From Leptotrichia massiliensis (GTDB lineage: Bacteria; Fusobacteriota; Fusobacteriia; Fusobacteriales; Leptotrichiaceae), in contig NZ_FNVZ01000005.1 of the NCBI RefSeq assembly GCF_900104625.1, positions 372,001 through 436,000 of the forward strand: 64,000 bases of DNA, in the 5' to 3' direction. The notes below the pieces were generated by a model, which did no database searches, was not told the DNA's origin, and worked only from the letters and a program-made list of their open reading frames with translations. A program made the translations under genes and the position numbers. Shown piece by piece: positions 19,301-27,922 of this stretch (its first letter is position 1; the number at the start of each line of letters is the position of its first letter).

Positions 19301-22300
19301 CTATTTATTGCTCAAAATGTTGGAATGGATTTATCTGATACAACAGGAGATGCTGTTTCAAAGGCTACAGGAGCAAATATAAATGGAACTGACTATAAGA
19401 CATTTATGCTATATTTGAGTAAATTGACAATTAATCAGGATGTAAACCTAGATAATGCTAACGATGCATACAATCAGCTTGAAATTTCAAATTCATCAAT
19501 AACAAATGCGAATACTAAGACTATCACAGGAACAAAAGCTGATCAGGTTGCAATGGCTCAAGAAAATGATAGTACACTGTATGCGAGAAACAAAGTTACA
19601 TTGTCAAATGAAGGAACAATTAACTTAAGTGGTACAGGATCTACAGGAATTTACGCTAAATACGGAGAATTGTATAACAAAGCAACAGGTGTTATGACAA
19701 TGGGTGACAAATCAACTGCCATTTATGGAATTCAAGACTCACTAATTGAAAATGCAGGTAAAATTACGATAGGTTCAAATTCAACTGGACTGTACTCTGA
19801 AGGATCTAATACGCAAACAATAAAAAATACAGGAGAGATAGAATCAGCAGGAAATGATTCGGTTGCAATATCTTACAAACCAGATGCAGCACTTACTCCA
19901 GGAACAGTTCTTGAAAATACAGGTAAAATCACAATGACAGGTGACAGAAATACAGCAATGTATGCAACAGGTACGCCTGGATACACGGCTAAGAACAGTG
20001 GAACAATTACATTGGGAGATTCAGCATCAATTACGAGTCCTAACGTTGGACTTTATACGGATCATAACACTGTAATATTACAAAATACAGGTAAAATAGA
20101 GTCTGGAAACAACACAATTGGAATATATGGACATGCTGTAGAAAATTCAGGTGACTTGAAGATAGGAAATGCAGCAATTGGAATTTATTCTCAAAGTGGA
20201 AATGTTAATCTGACAGGAGGAACAATTACAACTGGAACTGATGAGGCAGTTGGAGTTTATACAGTAGGAAGTGGACAAACAGTTACAAATAGTGGTACAT
20301 CATTTAACATTGGAAATAATTCATTTGGATTTGTAAACGTTGGAACTGGAAATACAATAACTTCAAGTATTTCAAATGTAGGACTTGGAGACAATAATGT
20401 GTACATGTATTCAAATGATAAAGCAGGTACAGTAACAAACTTTACAAACATAACTTCTACTGGAGAACAGAACTATGGAATCTATTCAGCAGGTACAGTA
20501 ACAAATAATGGAAATATTGACTTGTCGAGTGGAAAAGGAAGTGTGGCAATTTACAGTATTAAAGGAGGAACTGCAACAAATAATGCAACAATCACTGTAG
20601 GACCATCTGATGTTACAAGCAGCCTTTACTCAATAGGTATGGGAGCAGGATATGATACGATTGATACAGGAAACATTGTGAACAAGGGAACAATTAATGT
20701 AAATGGTAAATACAGTATAGGAATGTATGCAAGTGGAGCAGGAAGTACTGCGACAAATAATGGGGATATTTTCTTGAACGAAAGTAACACAACAGGTATT
20801 TATGCTGACAATGGAGCGACAGCAATAAATAACAAAAATATTACAACAGGTTCAGGAACTTATACGAATACGGTTGGAGTATATCTAGGAAAAGATTCTA
20901 AACTGATAAATAATCCTGGAGCATCAATTAATATAAATGCCAAGAACGGTGTAGGAGTCTACTTAAAAGGAGGAATAGTAGAAAACTACGGAACTATAAC
21001 AGTAAATGGTGTTTCTAAAACAAATAACAGTGAGATAGATGGTAAACTGATATATGAATTTACAGTTCCTGACACAGGAAAAGGAATAGGAGGAGTAGCA
21101 ATTGATGCACCTGCAGGAGCACCTACTGCGACAATTACTGTAAATGGAGTACCACAAATACCGACAGTTGTAAATACGACAGGAAGAAATCCAATATCAG
21201 TATCAGCTTCAAGTATTGGTCTATATGTAAATACATCAGGAGTTAACTACACAAGATCAATAGATGGACTGCAAAACTTGACAAGTGAAGCAGATTTAAT
21301 CATTGGTAATGAGGCAGCTGAATCAACAAACAGTAAATATATATTAGTAAATGACCCTAATATAATAAATCCGTATAAAACAGCAATGCTAAGTAATCCA
21401 AACATTAAATGGAATGTGTATTCAGGATCAATAGGATGGATTGCAACTCCAACACTGGATCCAAATGATGGTTCAATAACAAGCCTATACATGGCAAAAG
21501 TGCCGTACACAGAATGGGCTGGAAGAAAAGCAACACCAATAAACAGTTTAGACACATATAACTTTGCAGATGGATTGGAGCAAAGATATGGAGTAAAAGA
21601 TTTAGGAACTAGGGAAAGATTAATATTTACAAAACTGAATGGAATTGGAAACAACGAAGAAGTATTGTTGTATCAAGCATTTGATGAAATGATGGGACAT
21701 CAGTATGGAAACTTACAGCAAAGAATCAATGCTACAGGAAACTTACTTGACAAAGAGTTTAAATACTTAAAACACAACTGGAGAAATCCATCTAAACAAA
21801 ACAACAAGATTAAAGTGTTTGGTATGAGAGATGAATACAACACTGATACAGCAGGAATCATCAACTATACAAGCAATGCCTATGGTGTAGCTTATGTTCA
21901 TGAAGATGAAAAGATTAAGATGGGTAACTCAAGCGGATGGTATGCAGGAGCAGTAACAAATAGATTTAAGTTCAAGGATATTGGAAGCTCAAGAGAAGAT
22001 CAGACAATACTTAAAGCAGGAGTATTTAAAACTATGTCACCAAAAGGAGACCATAATGGAGCATTGCAATGGACAATTGGTGGAGATGCATTTGTAGGTA
22101 TTAATGCAATGAAACGTAGATACTTGGTTGTAGATGAAGTGTTCCAGGCTAAATCAGACTATCATTCTTATGGTGCAGCACTTAAAACAGATTTAGGATA
22201 TGACATTAGAATGAGTGAAAGAACACATTTACGTCCATATGGAGCGTTGAAGATGGAATATGGTAAATTCAATGACATCAAAGAAGATAGAGGGGAAATG

Positions 22301-22648
22301 AGACTGGAAGTAAAAGGAAACGACTATTTCTCAGTTAAACCTGAAGTTGGAATGGAATTCAGATATGTACAGCCACTTGCAGTAAGAACAAACTTAACAG
22401 TAGGAGTAACAGCTGCGTATGAAAATGAGCTAGGAAAAGTTGGAGATGTGAACAATAAGGGAAGAGTAAGATATACGACAGCAGACTGGTTTGGAATCAG
22501 AGGAGAAAAAGAGGATAGACGAGGGAATGGTAAGTTTGACTTAAATATTGGAGTGGATAACACAAGATTCGGAGTTACAGTAAATGGAGGATATGACACT
22601 AAAGGAAATAACGTAAGGGCAGGAATAGGATTTAGAGCTATTTACTAG
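16352..22648 (+). CDS. Giant autotransporter (type Va) adhesin, copy 2
   Basis: This 2098-residue paralogue has the same plan as the first. The ATG at 16352 is chosen over an upstream in-frame GTG (16298): AAGGAG lies 10 bp before it, and it gives an N-terminus (MTNNIRKIKQDLRSYAKRCKD) parallel to copy 1. The signal region ends at LFSA, then the LMEQGDHV..PWSSWQYGINYF segment, a Pro-rich linker (PTLPELPPPPT), and a long β-helix-type passenger with NxGTI and GIY repeats. From about residue 1760 comes the β-barrel, ending GIGFRAIY. The barrels are nearly the same in both proteins while the passengers differ strongly. A CNNMVGC Cys pair near residues 250-256 is unusual for such passengers. Confidence 0.92.
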   Translation: MTNNIRKIKQDLRSYAKRCKDVHYTESLLITFLITGMLFATNNLFSAPKDANIENQRQTISTSIKNLYQQVKATRKENDKLLKNTNLELIQLMEQGDHVVKAPWSSWQYGINYFNNNWNGTYKGRGDKKLKYPYEGVFERSSNIYERTISPDSENYGLLSRNRRPNFASGSADGYGIASFKPVREPIIPFEVNAGIRPRSINKSAITIADKTAVIPTLPEAISFTPPTPVISVPTLPELPPPPTFNIQLGAYCNNMVGCGSIGTNGGPYNATYQGYARSVSGGTISSALVDGQPSLRYSWSDSRRGTMNPSILLKSYFDSDSSYTLNTNLTMSSINPVTSDTSLSSDNRQIFLVGGSRIATLDNASAGSTLTNAATINLEGPLTVGFEAQTDNLGSGNNNTADNRGLTNAGTITDAGETTSTALNGVLAINKSETLTGNNGITVTRDSNGYTGYKIGLILTREDEQQYDIYNLINSGTGTINFQGENSIGIQIFAPYDNGTTYSPNVVVLNDTGGTITMGGKESYGMKWSTRVSNSSTMENKGTINVSGNVVDSKNQPVNSLSSGIAVIENRNFTAGRSIRAYTGKVKNNGAINVSGGKGNTGMVLIVSAADDITNDANGTITVSSAKNTQNIAMRVDKGSFATDSPGTPEAINNGTINLDGDSSIGMIGTDANVVNNASKTIGTTASKTIINGIGIATSGGNLDNKGTVSLKGTTTDASNNVGIYLEKNTNSGNNPSGTLASTSNVTATGNKSTGVLVKDGTLNYGGATTVQGDGVSGLVIGNNTTTHTAVVTATSTGTITVNNGSSAAAGVYEYLDGTDKKKQGSYGIVVGKNSKLVSSGSNNVNVVADVKGAESIGLYSGEGAELEVGDHNVKASEGAVNYDADKGKITLKGTGTATTGQKSLLFYLGQDGSGKVSIDGTMTATIEGGTTPNERGNAFFYVGNGGDFGKSQIQGWAKNNFGDGTKTTLGNLTLNMNKGSRLFIAQNVGMDLSDTTGDAVSKATGANINGTDYKTFMLYLSKLTINQDVNLDNANDAYNQLEISNSSITNANTKTITGTKADQVAMAQENDSTLYARNKVTLSNEGTINLSGTGSTGIYAKYGELYNKATGVMTMGDKSTAIYGIQDSLIENAGKITIGSNSTGLYSEGSNTQTIKNTGEIESAGNDSVAISYKPDAALTPGTVLENTGKITMTGDRNTAMYATGTPGYTAKNSGTITLGDSASITSPNVGLYTDHNTVILQNTGKIESGNNTIGIYGHAVENSGDLKIGNAAIGIYSQSGNVNLTGGTITTGTDEAVGVYTVGSGQTVTNSGTSFNIGNNSFGFVNVGTGNTITSSISNVGLGDNNVYMYSNDKAGTVTNFTNITSTGEQNYGIYSAGTVTNNGNIDLSSGKGSVAIYSIKGGTATNNATITVGPSDVTSSLYSIGMGAGYDTIDTGNIVNKGTINVNGKYSIGMYASGAGSTATNNGDIFLNESNTTGIYADNGATAINNKNITTGSGTYTNTVGVYLGKDSKLINNPGASININAKNGVGVYLKGGIVENYGTITVNGVSKTNNSEIDGKLIYEFTVPDTGKGIGGVAIDAPAGAPTATITVNGVPQIPTVVNTTGRNPISVSASSIGLYVNTSGVNYTRSIDGLQNLTSEADLIIGNEAAESTNSKYILVNDPNIINPYKTAMLSNPNIKWNVYSGSIGWIATPTLDPNDGSITSLYMAKVPYTEWAGRKATPINSLDTYNFADGLEQRYGVKDLGTRERLIFTKLNGIGNNEEVLLYQAFDEMMGHQYGNLQQRINATGNLLDKEFKYLKHNWRNPSKQNNKIKVFGMRDEYNTDTAGIINYTSNAYGVAYVHEDEKIKMGNSSGWYAGAVTNRFKFKDIGSSREDQTILKAGVFKTMSPKGDHNGALQWTIGGDAFVGINAMKRRYLVVDEVFQAKSDYHSYGAALKTDLGYDIRMSERTHLRPYGALKMEYGKFNDIKEDRGEMRLEVKGNDYFSVKPEVGMEFRYVQPLAVRTNLTVGVTAAYENELGKVGDVNNKGRVRYTTADWFGIRGEKEDRRGNGKFDLNIGVDNTRFGVTVNGGYDTKGNNVRAGIGFRAIY

Positions 22649-22679
22649 AACAAAGACAGAAGACAGAATAAAGAAAGAG

Positions 22680-22716
22680 AGGGCAGCGGAACTTAGGTTT
22701 TGCTGTTCTTTTTTAG
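22680..22716 (+). terminator. Intrinsic terminator of autotransporter 2
   Basis: AGGGCAGCGGAAC (22680-22692) pairs with GTTTTGCTGTTCT (22697-22709), with several G·U pairs, and runs into T residues. The same sequence theme (GCAG..CTGTTCTTTTTT) ends copy 1. Confidence 0.8.
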
Positions 22717-23009
22717 AAAATAAGTATATTTTGTTTTTATGATTTTTAGAGATTTATGAATAAATTATTGAAATGATTAATAAATGTTTTTTCTTATTTT
22801 ATTTATATATTTTTTTTAACGTAAGGGGATCAGACGTCATGCCCTTTTTGTATAATAATCCTTATAATTTAATATAGAATATCGTGATTTTCCTTGCTTA
22901 TATAAAAAGAAAAAACATAGGATTATAAAAAATATTTATTAAACATTTGCTATCTAAATGGGGAATAGTATAAATAGAAATTATTACATATTTTTTAGGA
23001 GAAGATATT
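22717..23009. other. Gap with a fragment of a repeated element
   Basis: No gene is seen. A block near 22826-22853 (AAGGGGATCAG..CATGCCCTTT) partly matches the hairpin element at 3656. It is followed by an 8-bp inverted pair, ATAATCCT (about 22854) and AGGATTAT (about 22919), spanning roughly 70 bp. A GGGGAATAGTATAAA stretch close to 22960 may carry the -10 of the next gene. AGGAG lies before the ATG at 23010. Confidence 0.35.
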
Positions 23010-23702
23010 ATGAAAAAAGTATTTTTAGGAATAAATATAATTTTATTGTGGATTACGATTTGGCATTTTTATAGATTTCCAATAACTGAAAATATGAGTT
23101 TGTCTTTGCACAATAAAAAAATTTATAGAAGGCTGATATTTAATACAATTGATTCGCTTGTTAAAGATAAAAATGACTTATTATTTAATATTAATTTTGG
23201 CGGGGAAGAGCAGGATGATGTAGGAAGAGCGTATGTGAAAGGATTGATGAAAAAAGGAGATGTGTGGATAGGATATGTTTACTCTTTTGATGAAATTATA
23301 AAAGAAAGTCCAGCTTATGCTAGCAATCCACCAAATGGAGATGGATTGGTAGTGGAAGAATATGTAAATAAACATTCAGGATATTTTTATGTAACTTCAA
23401 ATGAGACCAAATATCATTTGACAAAAGAAGAAATAATGAGAAAATTTAATTTAAAAAAATTAAGTTTAAAAAATCCTAGATTTTTTGTAGATAAGTTTGG
23501 GACGGATAGAGAATTGTCAAATTGGTATAGAGACGCATGTGAACTTACACAGGGTAAGCTGAAGAGTGAAAAAGATATAAAATACGCAAAGAATATCGAA
23601 AAAAGAATAAAAAAGAAAAGAATTTTTTGGGTATTGAGTTTAATTCTTTGTTTAATATTGCAAATATTATATTTAACAAAAAATAAAAAGAATACAAAAT
23701 AA
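23010..23702 (+). CDS. Unrecognised membrane protein with two terminal helices
   Basis: This 230-residue protein is not recognised. A hydrophobic N-terminal helix (VFLGINIILLWITIWHFY, about 4-21) and a C-terminal helix (FWVLSLILCLILQILYLT, about 207-224) bracket a polar domain of about 180 residues. The domain contains GEEQDDVGRAYVKGLM and GDGLVVEEYVNKHSGYFYV. The topology suggests an inner-membrane protein with one soluble domain on one side. TAGGAGAAG precedes the ATG by a normal distance. It stands alone between the autotransporter and the decayed toxin-antitoxin genes. I cannot assign a function. Confidence 0.7.
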   Translation: MKKVFLGINIILLWITIWHFYRFPITENMSLSLHNKKIYRRLIFNTIDSLVKDKNDLLFNINFGGEEQDDVGRAYVKGLMKKGDVWIGYVYSFDEIIKESPAYASNPPNGDGLVVEEYVNKHSGYFYVTSNETKYHLTKEEIMRKFNLKKLSLKNPRFFVDKFGTDRELSNWYRDACELTQGKLKSEKDIKYAKNIEKRIKKKRIFWVLSLILCLILQILYLTKNKKNTK

Positions 23703-23738
23703 TTTTATCAGAATAATGTAAATAAGTGGCAATCATAT

Positions 23739-23885
23739 TCAAAATTTGTAATTTTTTACGTAAATATGGAGTATTTTCCTGTCTATATCTTTAATTAAAT
23801 TATTTATTTTTCTTATAATTTTTTGGTCCTGAGTTTGCCAATAGAGATATTCTTCCCATGCTTCATCAGACCATACTTTTTTCAC
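23739..23885 (-). pseudogene. Truncated YoeB-type toxin gene
   Basis: The minus strand reads 48 residues from a GTG at 23885: VKKVWSDEAWEEYLYWQTQD, then QKIIRKINNLIKDIDR, then eleven unrelated residues and a stop. The first 36 residues match the start of YoeB/Txe mRNA interferases, which act with RelB/YefM-type antitoxins. YoeB is normally about 85 residues; the second half, with the catalytic Arg/His/Tyr positions and the ..LVY core, is missing. The toxin is therefore inactive as read. It follows the antitoxin remnant with a one-base overlap, the usual operon order. Confidence 0.75.
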
Positions 23886-24127
23886 TATTCCACCTCAATT
23901 AATTCGTGTTCTTTTAATGTAGTTTTTCCCTCTTTTACATTTTGGATTGATTGATTTAGATGTTCCATATTTTGTTTGCTATAAAATGAATCTGCGCTTA
24001 TTTCAAATGGTATACGTCTTTCAGAACCTAATTTTTTTATAGTGGCTGATAAAGAAAATCCCATGTCAGAGTATGCCTGTTCAGCATTTTTCTTGATGGT
24101 ATCATCAATTTGTAAATTAATTTGTGC
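23885..24127 (-). pseudogene. RelB/DinJ-type antitoxin gene with a damaged start
   Basis: In one minus-strand frame the region reads AQINLQIDDTIKKNAEQAYS, then DMGFSLSATIKKLGSERRIP, then FEISADSFYSKQNMEHLNQS and a tail ending ELIEVE. This is a RelB/DinJ antitoxin (ribbon-helix-helix plus toxin-binding tail). The expected ATG-GCA-CAA start reads AT-GCA-CAA, so the start codon appears lost through a one-base deletion, with an in-frame TGA upstream. Compared with typical DinJ, about four residues are also missing after SATI. Both defects support decay. A DNA palindrome that could be its operator is still present just upstream. Confidence 0.65.
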
Positions 24128-24148
24128 ATAAAACCGTCTTTTTCAAAT

Positions 24149-24160
24149 ATAGTATACTAT
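24149..24160. promoter_or_regulatory. Palindrome upstream of the antitoxin remnant
   Basis: ATAGTATACTAT is a perfect 12-bp palindrome. It lies just upstream of the antitoxin frame and just downstream of a minus-strand TATAAT (about 24164-24169). This is where a RelB-type autoregulatory operator is expected. Confidence 0.4.
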
Positions 24161-24173
24161 GTAACAATTATAA

Positions 24174-24349
24174 AGCAAATTTATATAATTTGCTATACGA
24201 AAAAGTTCAGATAGCTAATAATTTAGCTATAATTTTTTATTATTATAAATTTTAAAAATATTTTTTAGGCTCCAAATACTTTAATTAAAGCCTTTGCTGA
24301 ATATATAACTAAATTTTTGAGTAAAATGTAAAAAAAATTTAAAAAAATG
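24174..24349. other. Gap with small inverted repeats before clpB
   Basis: No gene is seen. There are two hairpins: AGCAAATT/AATTTGCT (24174-24194) and ATAGCTAA/TTAGCTAT (24211-24230). The second is followed by a T run to 24238 and could terminate plus-strand transcription ahead of the clpB promoter. Confidence 0.4.
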
Positions 24350-24378
24350 TTGACAAAAATATTAAATAGTGATATATT
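24350..24378 (+). promoter_or_regulatory. Promoter of clpB
   Basis: TTGACA (24350-24355) and TATATT (24373-24378) are separated by exactly 17 bp, ending seven bases before the CIRCE element. Confidence 0.85.
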
Positions 24379-24385
24379 ATATTTG

Positions 24386-24412
24386 TTAGCAATCATAGAA
24401 GAAGAGTGCTAA
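24386..24412 (+). promoter_or_regulatory. CIRCE heat-shock operator
   Basis: TTAGCAATC, nine bases, then GAGTGCTAA match the CIRCE consensus (TTAGCACTC-N9-GAGTGCTAA) with one change in the left arm. CIRCE is bound by the HrcA repressor. Its position at the predicted transcription start fits repression of clpB until heat shock. Confidence 0.9.
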
Positions 24413-24465
24413 TAAAATAAAAATAATTTTAATTAGAAAAATTTAAAAAGAAAAAGGTGATGGAT

Positions 24466-27036
24466 ATGGAACAGAACTTTACGCAAAAAAGTTTTGAGGC
24501 TATTTCAGAGGCTAATAACTTTGCGATTAGATACAGACATTCTGATATAAAGGTGGAACATTTAATGCTTGCACTTGTGGGGCAGATGGATGGATTGATT
24601 CCTAGCGTGCTTAAGAAAATGGGAATTGATACGACTGATATGATTAGGAAGATTGAGAGCAAACTAGAAAGTTTTCCTAAGATTGAAGGTGGAAATAGCG
24701 AGCCAAGAGCGAATAGTGAATTAAATAGAGTTCTCGTTGGAGCAAGAGATACTGCAAAGAAAATGGGAGACAGCTATATTAGTACAGAACATTTGTTTTT
24801 GGCAAGTTATGATAATAACAGTTTTTTGAAAGATTACGGAATAAACAAGAAACAGTTTGAAACTGTACTTGAAAATGTAAGAGGAGGTAGAAAAATTATG
24901 ACAGATAATCCAGAAAGTACATACGAAGCATTAGATAAATTTGGAAAAGATCTCGTTGAACTGGCTCGAAAAGGTAAACTTGATCCAATTATTGGAAGAG
25001 ATAATGAAATACGACGGGCTATACAGATTTTATCAAGAAGAAATAAAAACAATCCGATTCTGATTGGAGAGCCTGGAGTTGGGAAAACAGCCATTGCAGA
25101 AGGGATTGCACAAAGAATATTGAAGGGCGATGTGCCTGAAAACTTGAAGGATAAAACAATTTTCTCACTTGATATGGGTGCCTTGATTGCAGGGGCGAAA
25201 TATCGTGGGGAATTTGAGGAAAGATTAAAAGCGGTATTGGAAGAAATTGAAAAAAGTGAAGGAAGAATAATACTTTTCATTGATGAAGTACATAATATTG
25301 TAGGAGCAGGAAAAACAGAAGGATCTATGGATGCTGGAAACCTTTTGAAGCCAATGCTTGCACGTGGGGAAATAAAGGTTATTGGAGCTACTACGATTGA
25401 TGAATATAGAAAATATATCGAAAAGGATGCGGCACTTGAGCGTAGATTTCAGCCTGTAATGGTAGATGAGCCGACTGTGGAAGATACTATTTCAATTTTA
25501 CGTGGATTGAAAGAAAAATTTGAAATTTTCCATGGAATCAGAATTACGGATAATGCTATAGTTACTGCGGCTACAATGAGTGACAGATATATAAATGACA
25601 GATTTTTACCAGATAAAGCGATAGACTTGATTGATGAGGCAGCTGCAAAAGTAAAGACTGAAATTAATTCAATGCCGACAGAGCTTGACGAAGTGACAAG
25701 ACGTGTTATGCAGCTTGAAATTGAAAAAGTGGCACTTGAGAAGGAAAAAGATCAGGCTTCTAAGGATAGACTTGTTACATTGGAAAAAGAATTGGCAGAA
25801 CTTAATGAGAAAAAGGCTGCGTTTAAGGCACAATGGGAAAGTGAAAAGCAGGAAGTTGAAAAAATACAAAATATTAATACAGAAATTGAAAAAGTTAAAC
25901 TTCAAATTGCCGATGCGCAAAGAAAAAATGACTACAACAAACTGGCAGAACTGCAATACGGTAAATTGCCAGCACTGGAAAAACAAAGGGCAGATGAAGA
26001 AGAAAAAGCCAAAAATCAAAATCCAGATACAAATAAATTATTAAAACAGGAAATTGACAGTGAAGAAATAGCAGAAATTGTTGGAAAATGGACTGGGATA
26101 CCAGTTTCAAAATTGTTACAGGGAGAGCGTGAAAAAATCTTACACCTTGCAGAACAAATGATGAAAAGAGTAATCGGACAAGATGAAGCAATCACAACAA
26201 TAAGTGACACAATAATTCGTTCACGTGCTGGATTAAAAGATCCAAACCGTCCAATTGGTTCATTTATTTTCTTAGGACCAACAGGGGTAGGTAAGACTTA
26301 TTTGACAAAAACTCTTGCATTTAACCTGTTTGACGATGAAAGCAATATTATTAGAATTGACATGAGTGAATACATGGATAAATTTAGCACCACAAGATTA
26401 ATCGGAGCGCCTCCAGGGTATGTAGGATATGAAGAAGGTGGTCAGTTGACAGAAGCTGTGAGAAGAAAACCTTATTCAGTAATCCTGTTTGACGAAATTG
26501 AAAAGGCTCATCCAGATGTATTTAATATTCTGTTGCAGCTACTTGACGATGGAAGGCTTACAGATGGTAAAGGGAAAGTTGTAGACTTTAAGAATACAAT
26601 TATCATTATGACTTCAAATATCGGAAGTGAAATTATATTGGAAGATCCGCAAGTTTCCGAGCCAACAAAAGAAGCTGTATTAAATGAAATGAAACATAGA
26701 TTCAAGCCAGAATTCTTGAACAGAATTGACGATATTATCGTATTTAAAGCATTAGGAAAAGAAAGTGTGAAAAATATTATCTCGCTTATCCTTGATGAAA
26801 TAAATGATAAATTAAAAGAACAATATATAAAAATTGAATTTACAGACAAAGCTCTAGATTATATTGTAAATGAGGCTTATGACCCAGCTTATGGAGCAAG
26901 ACCTCTAAAACGTTTTGTTCAAAAAGATATAGAAACTAACTTATCAAAAATGATTTTGAGCAACGAAGTACCTGAAAATAGTACAGTTGTGCTGGATAGC
27001 GATGGGGAAAAATTGATTTACGATGTGAAGAAATAA
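24466..27036 (+). CDS. clpB: ClpB disaggregase
   Basis: This is an Hsp100 AAA+ chaperone of 856 residues that pulls polypeptides out of aggregates together with DnaK. It has an N-terminal Clp_N domain, NBD1 with Walker [10 protein letters not shown] (about 202-210), a coiled-coil middle domain (from about residue 405, rich in Glu/Lys) which distinguishes ClpB from ClpA/ClpC, NBD2 with GPTGVGKTY (about 604-612), and the ClpB-type C-terminal domain. Length matches ClpB (about 860). Three nearby starts are possible (GTG 24457, ATG 24460, ATG 24466); the last has the best spacing from AAAAAGG. Regulation by HrcA is indicated by the CIRCE element. Confidence 0.95.
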   Translation: MEQNFTQKSFEAISEANNFAIRYRHSDIKVEHLMLALVGQMDGLIPSVLKKMGIDTTDMIRKIESKLESFPKIEGGNSEPRANSELNRVLVGARDTAKKMGDSYISTEHLFLASYDNNSFLKDYGINKKQFETVLENVRGGRKIMTDNPESTYEALDKFGKDLVELARKGKLDPIIGRDNEIRRAIQILSRRNKNNPILIGEPGVGKTAIAEGIAQRILKGDVPENLKDKTIFSLDMGALIAGAKYRGEFEERLKAVLEEIEKSEGRIILFIDEVHNIVGAGKTEGSMDAGNLLKPMLARGEIKVIGATTIDEYRKYIEKDAALERRFQPVMVDEPTVEDTISILRGLKEKFEIFHGIRITDNAIVTAATMSDRYINDRFLPDKAIDLIDEAAAKVKTEINSMPTELDEVTRRVMQLEIEKVALEKEKDQASKDRLVTLEKELAELNEKKAAFKAQWESEKQEVEKIQNINTEIEKVKLQIADAQRKNDYNKLAELQYGKLPALEKQRADEEEKAKNQNPDTNKLLKQEIDSEEIAEIVGKWTGIPVSKLLQGEREKILHLAEQMMKRVIGQDEAITTISDTIIRSRAGLKDPNRPIGSFIFLGPTGVGKTYLTKTLAFNLFDDESNIIRIDMSEYMDKFSTTRLIGAPPGYVGYEEGGQLTEAVRRKPYSVILFDEIEKAHPDVFNILLQLLDDGRLTDGKGKVVDFKNTIIIMTSNIGSEIILEDPQVSEPTKEAVLNEMKHRFKPEFLNRIDDIIVFKALGKESVKNIISLILDEINDKLKEQYIKIEFTDKALDYIVNEAYDPAYGARPLKRFVQKDIETNLSKMILSNEVPENSTVVLDSDGEKLIYDVKK

Positions 27037-27092
27037 ATTAGGAATTGAATAAAACTTTAAAATATTTTTTGAAGTGAGTTTTTAGGAAATAG

Positions 27093-27123
27093 AGAAGTAT
27101 CAGAAATGGTACTTCTTTTTTTT
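27093..27123 (+). terminator. Intrinsic terminator of clpB
   Basis: AGAAGTAT (27093-27100) pairs with GTACTTCT (27109-27116) around an 8-nt loop and is followed by a T run. Confidence 0.85.
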
Positions 27124-27152
27124 CAGAAAAGATGTAAAAACAAACATATTGT

Positions 27153-27181
27153 TTGACAATTTTTTATAAAATAAATATAAT
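27153..27181 (+). promoter_or_regulatory. Perfect consensus promoter of a 55-codon gene
   Basis: TTGACA (27153-27158) and TATAAT (27176-27181) are both exact consensus hexamers at the optimal 17-bp spacing. This is the best promoter match in the window. The predicted start of transcription is about 28 nt before the ATG at 27217. Confidence 0.85.
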
Positions 27182-27216
27182 GTATTTACAAAAATAATAT
27201 TATTTTAAGTGGATAA

Positions 27217-27384
27217 ATGAGTGAAATAAAAAATAGTCTAAAGTTTTGGGGACACTCCAATGCCGGAGCAGAATTAGACAGCATACTGCCACCAACTTCA
27301 CGTAGAAAGGGAGCAAGAGAGGCAAAAAAACAGACTGTATTACAGAAAATAAGAAATATAGTGGAAATTTTTATTGGAATTTAG
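27217..27384 (+). CDS. Small 55-residue protein, unrecognised
   Basis: The frame reads MSEIKNSLKFWGHSNAGAEL, then DSILPPTSRRKGAREAKKQT, then VLQKIRNIVEIFIGI and stop. The centre is markedly richer in G+C than flanking DNA and uses balanced codons, which suggests selection. A perfect consensus promoter lies directly upstream; the ribosome-binding site (AAGTGG) is weak. The peptide is basic in the middle, with a short hydrophobic C-terminus. It has no signal peptide and no motif I know. A hairpin terminator lies 120 bp downstream. A structured RNA is the alternative. I do not assign a function. Confidence 0.6.
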   Translation: MSEIKNSLKFWGHSNAGAELDSILPPTSRRKGAREAKKQTVLQKIRNIVEIFIGI

Positions 27385-27391
27385 CTATACA

Positions 27392-27450
27392 TTCAAACCT
27401 ATTTAAAATTAATTATATAAATTTAGGGATTGAGTAAAATAGTTATAGTT
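27392..27450. repeat. Left copy of a degenerate repeat flanking an island
   Basis: The stretch AATTATATAAATTTAGGGAT and its following TGAGTAAAATAGTTATAG match 33022-33060 with about five mismatches in 38 bases. A shorter match (TTCAAAC..ATTTAAAAT) lies just before. A second related block at 27661-27718 matches 33066-33124. Confidence 0.55.
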
Positions 27451-27505
27451 TTTTAGTTCGGTTTTAAAGAAATTTTACTATAGATTATAATAATTTTAAA
27501 AATAA

Positions 27506-27556
27506 AAAGTGATATTGTAAATTTTTTTTATAAAATCTATCAGTATCACTTTTTTA
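27506..27556. terminator. Bidirectional hairpin terminator
   Basis: AAAGTGATATTG (27506-27517) pairs with CAGTATCACTTT (27541-27552) and has a T run on the plus strand and an A run (T on the minus strand) upstream. It probably ends the transcript of the 55-codon gene. Confidence 0.7.
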
Positions 27557-27768
27557 TTCTAATAATTTTTAATTTTTTCTATTTCTTTCAATTTTCTTCT
27601 TTAAAGCCTTAAAAGGTAATTTTTTTAATATTTTCTGGAATCATAGTATAAATCGCCTTCCTCTTTCTTTCACGGACTATCTGTAATAACAATACCTTAT
27701 AAAAGTTCAAATATCAATAAAATCGACAGTGTTAATATATAAAAAACTTAAAAATGATATTTTTTTTA
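27557..27768. other. Gap with a degenerate repeat, no gene
   Basis: No frame with support is seen on either strand. The block at 27661-27718 is related to 33066-33124; its minus strand reads short broken peptides (for example GIVITDSP then stop), so it may be a decayed coding sequence, perhaps of an insertion element. This is not provable from the window. Confidence 0.35.
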
Positions 27769-27797
27769 TTGAAAAATTCTAAGAAATTTAGTAAAAT
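27769..27797 (+). promoter_or_regulatory. Promoter of the double-barrel protein gene
   Basis: TTGAAA (27769-27774) and TAAAAT (27792-27797) are 17 bp apart. The predicted leader is about 120 nt. Confidence 0.6.
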
Positions 27798-27922
27798 GTA
27801 CTTAGTAAGAAAGGTATATTTTAGTCAAAACATAATAATTTTTATTTTTTTATAATTTTTTCTAAATGTTCGGATATTAAATTATAAAAAAGAGATTTGC
27901 AAAATTAAGGGAGAACAGAATT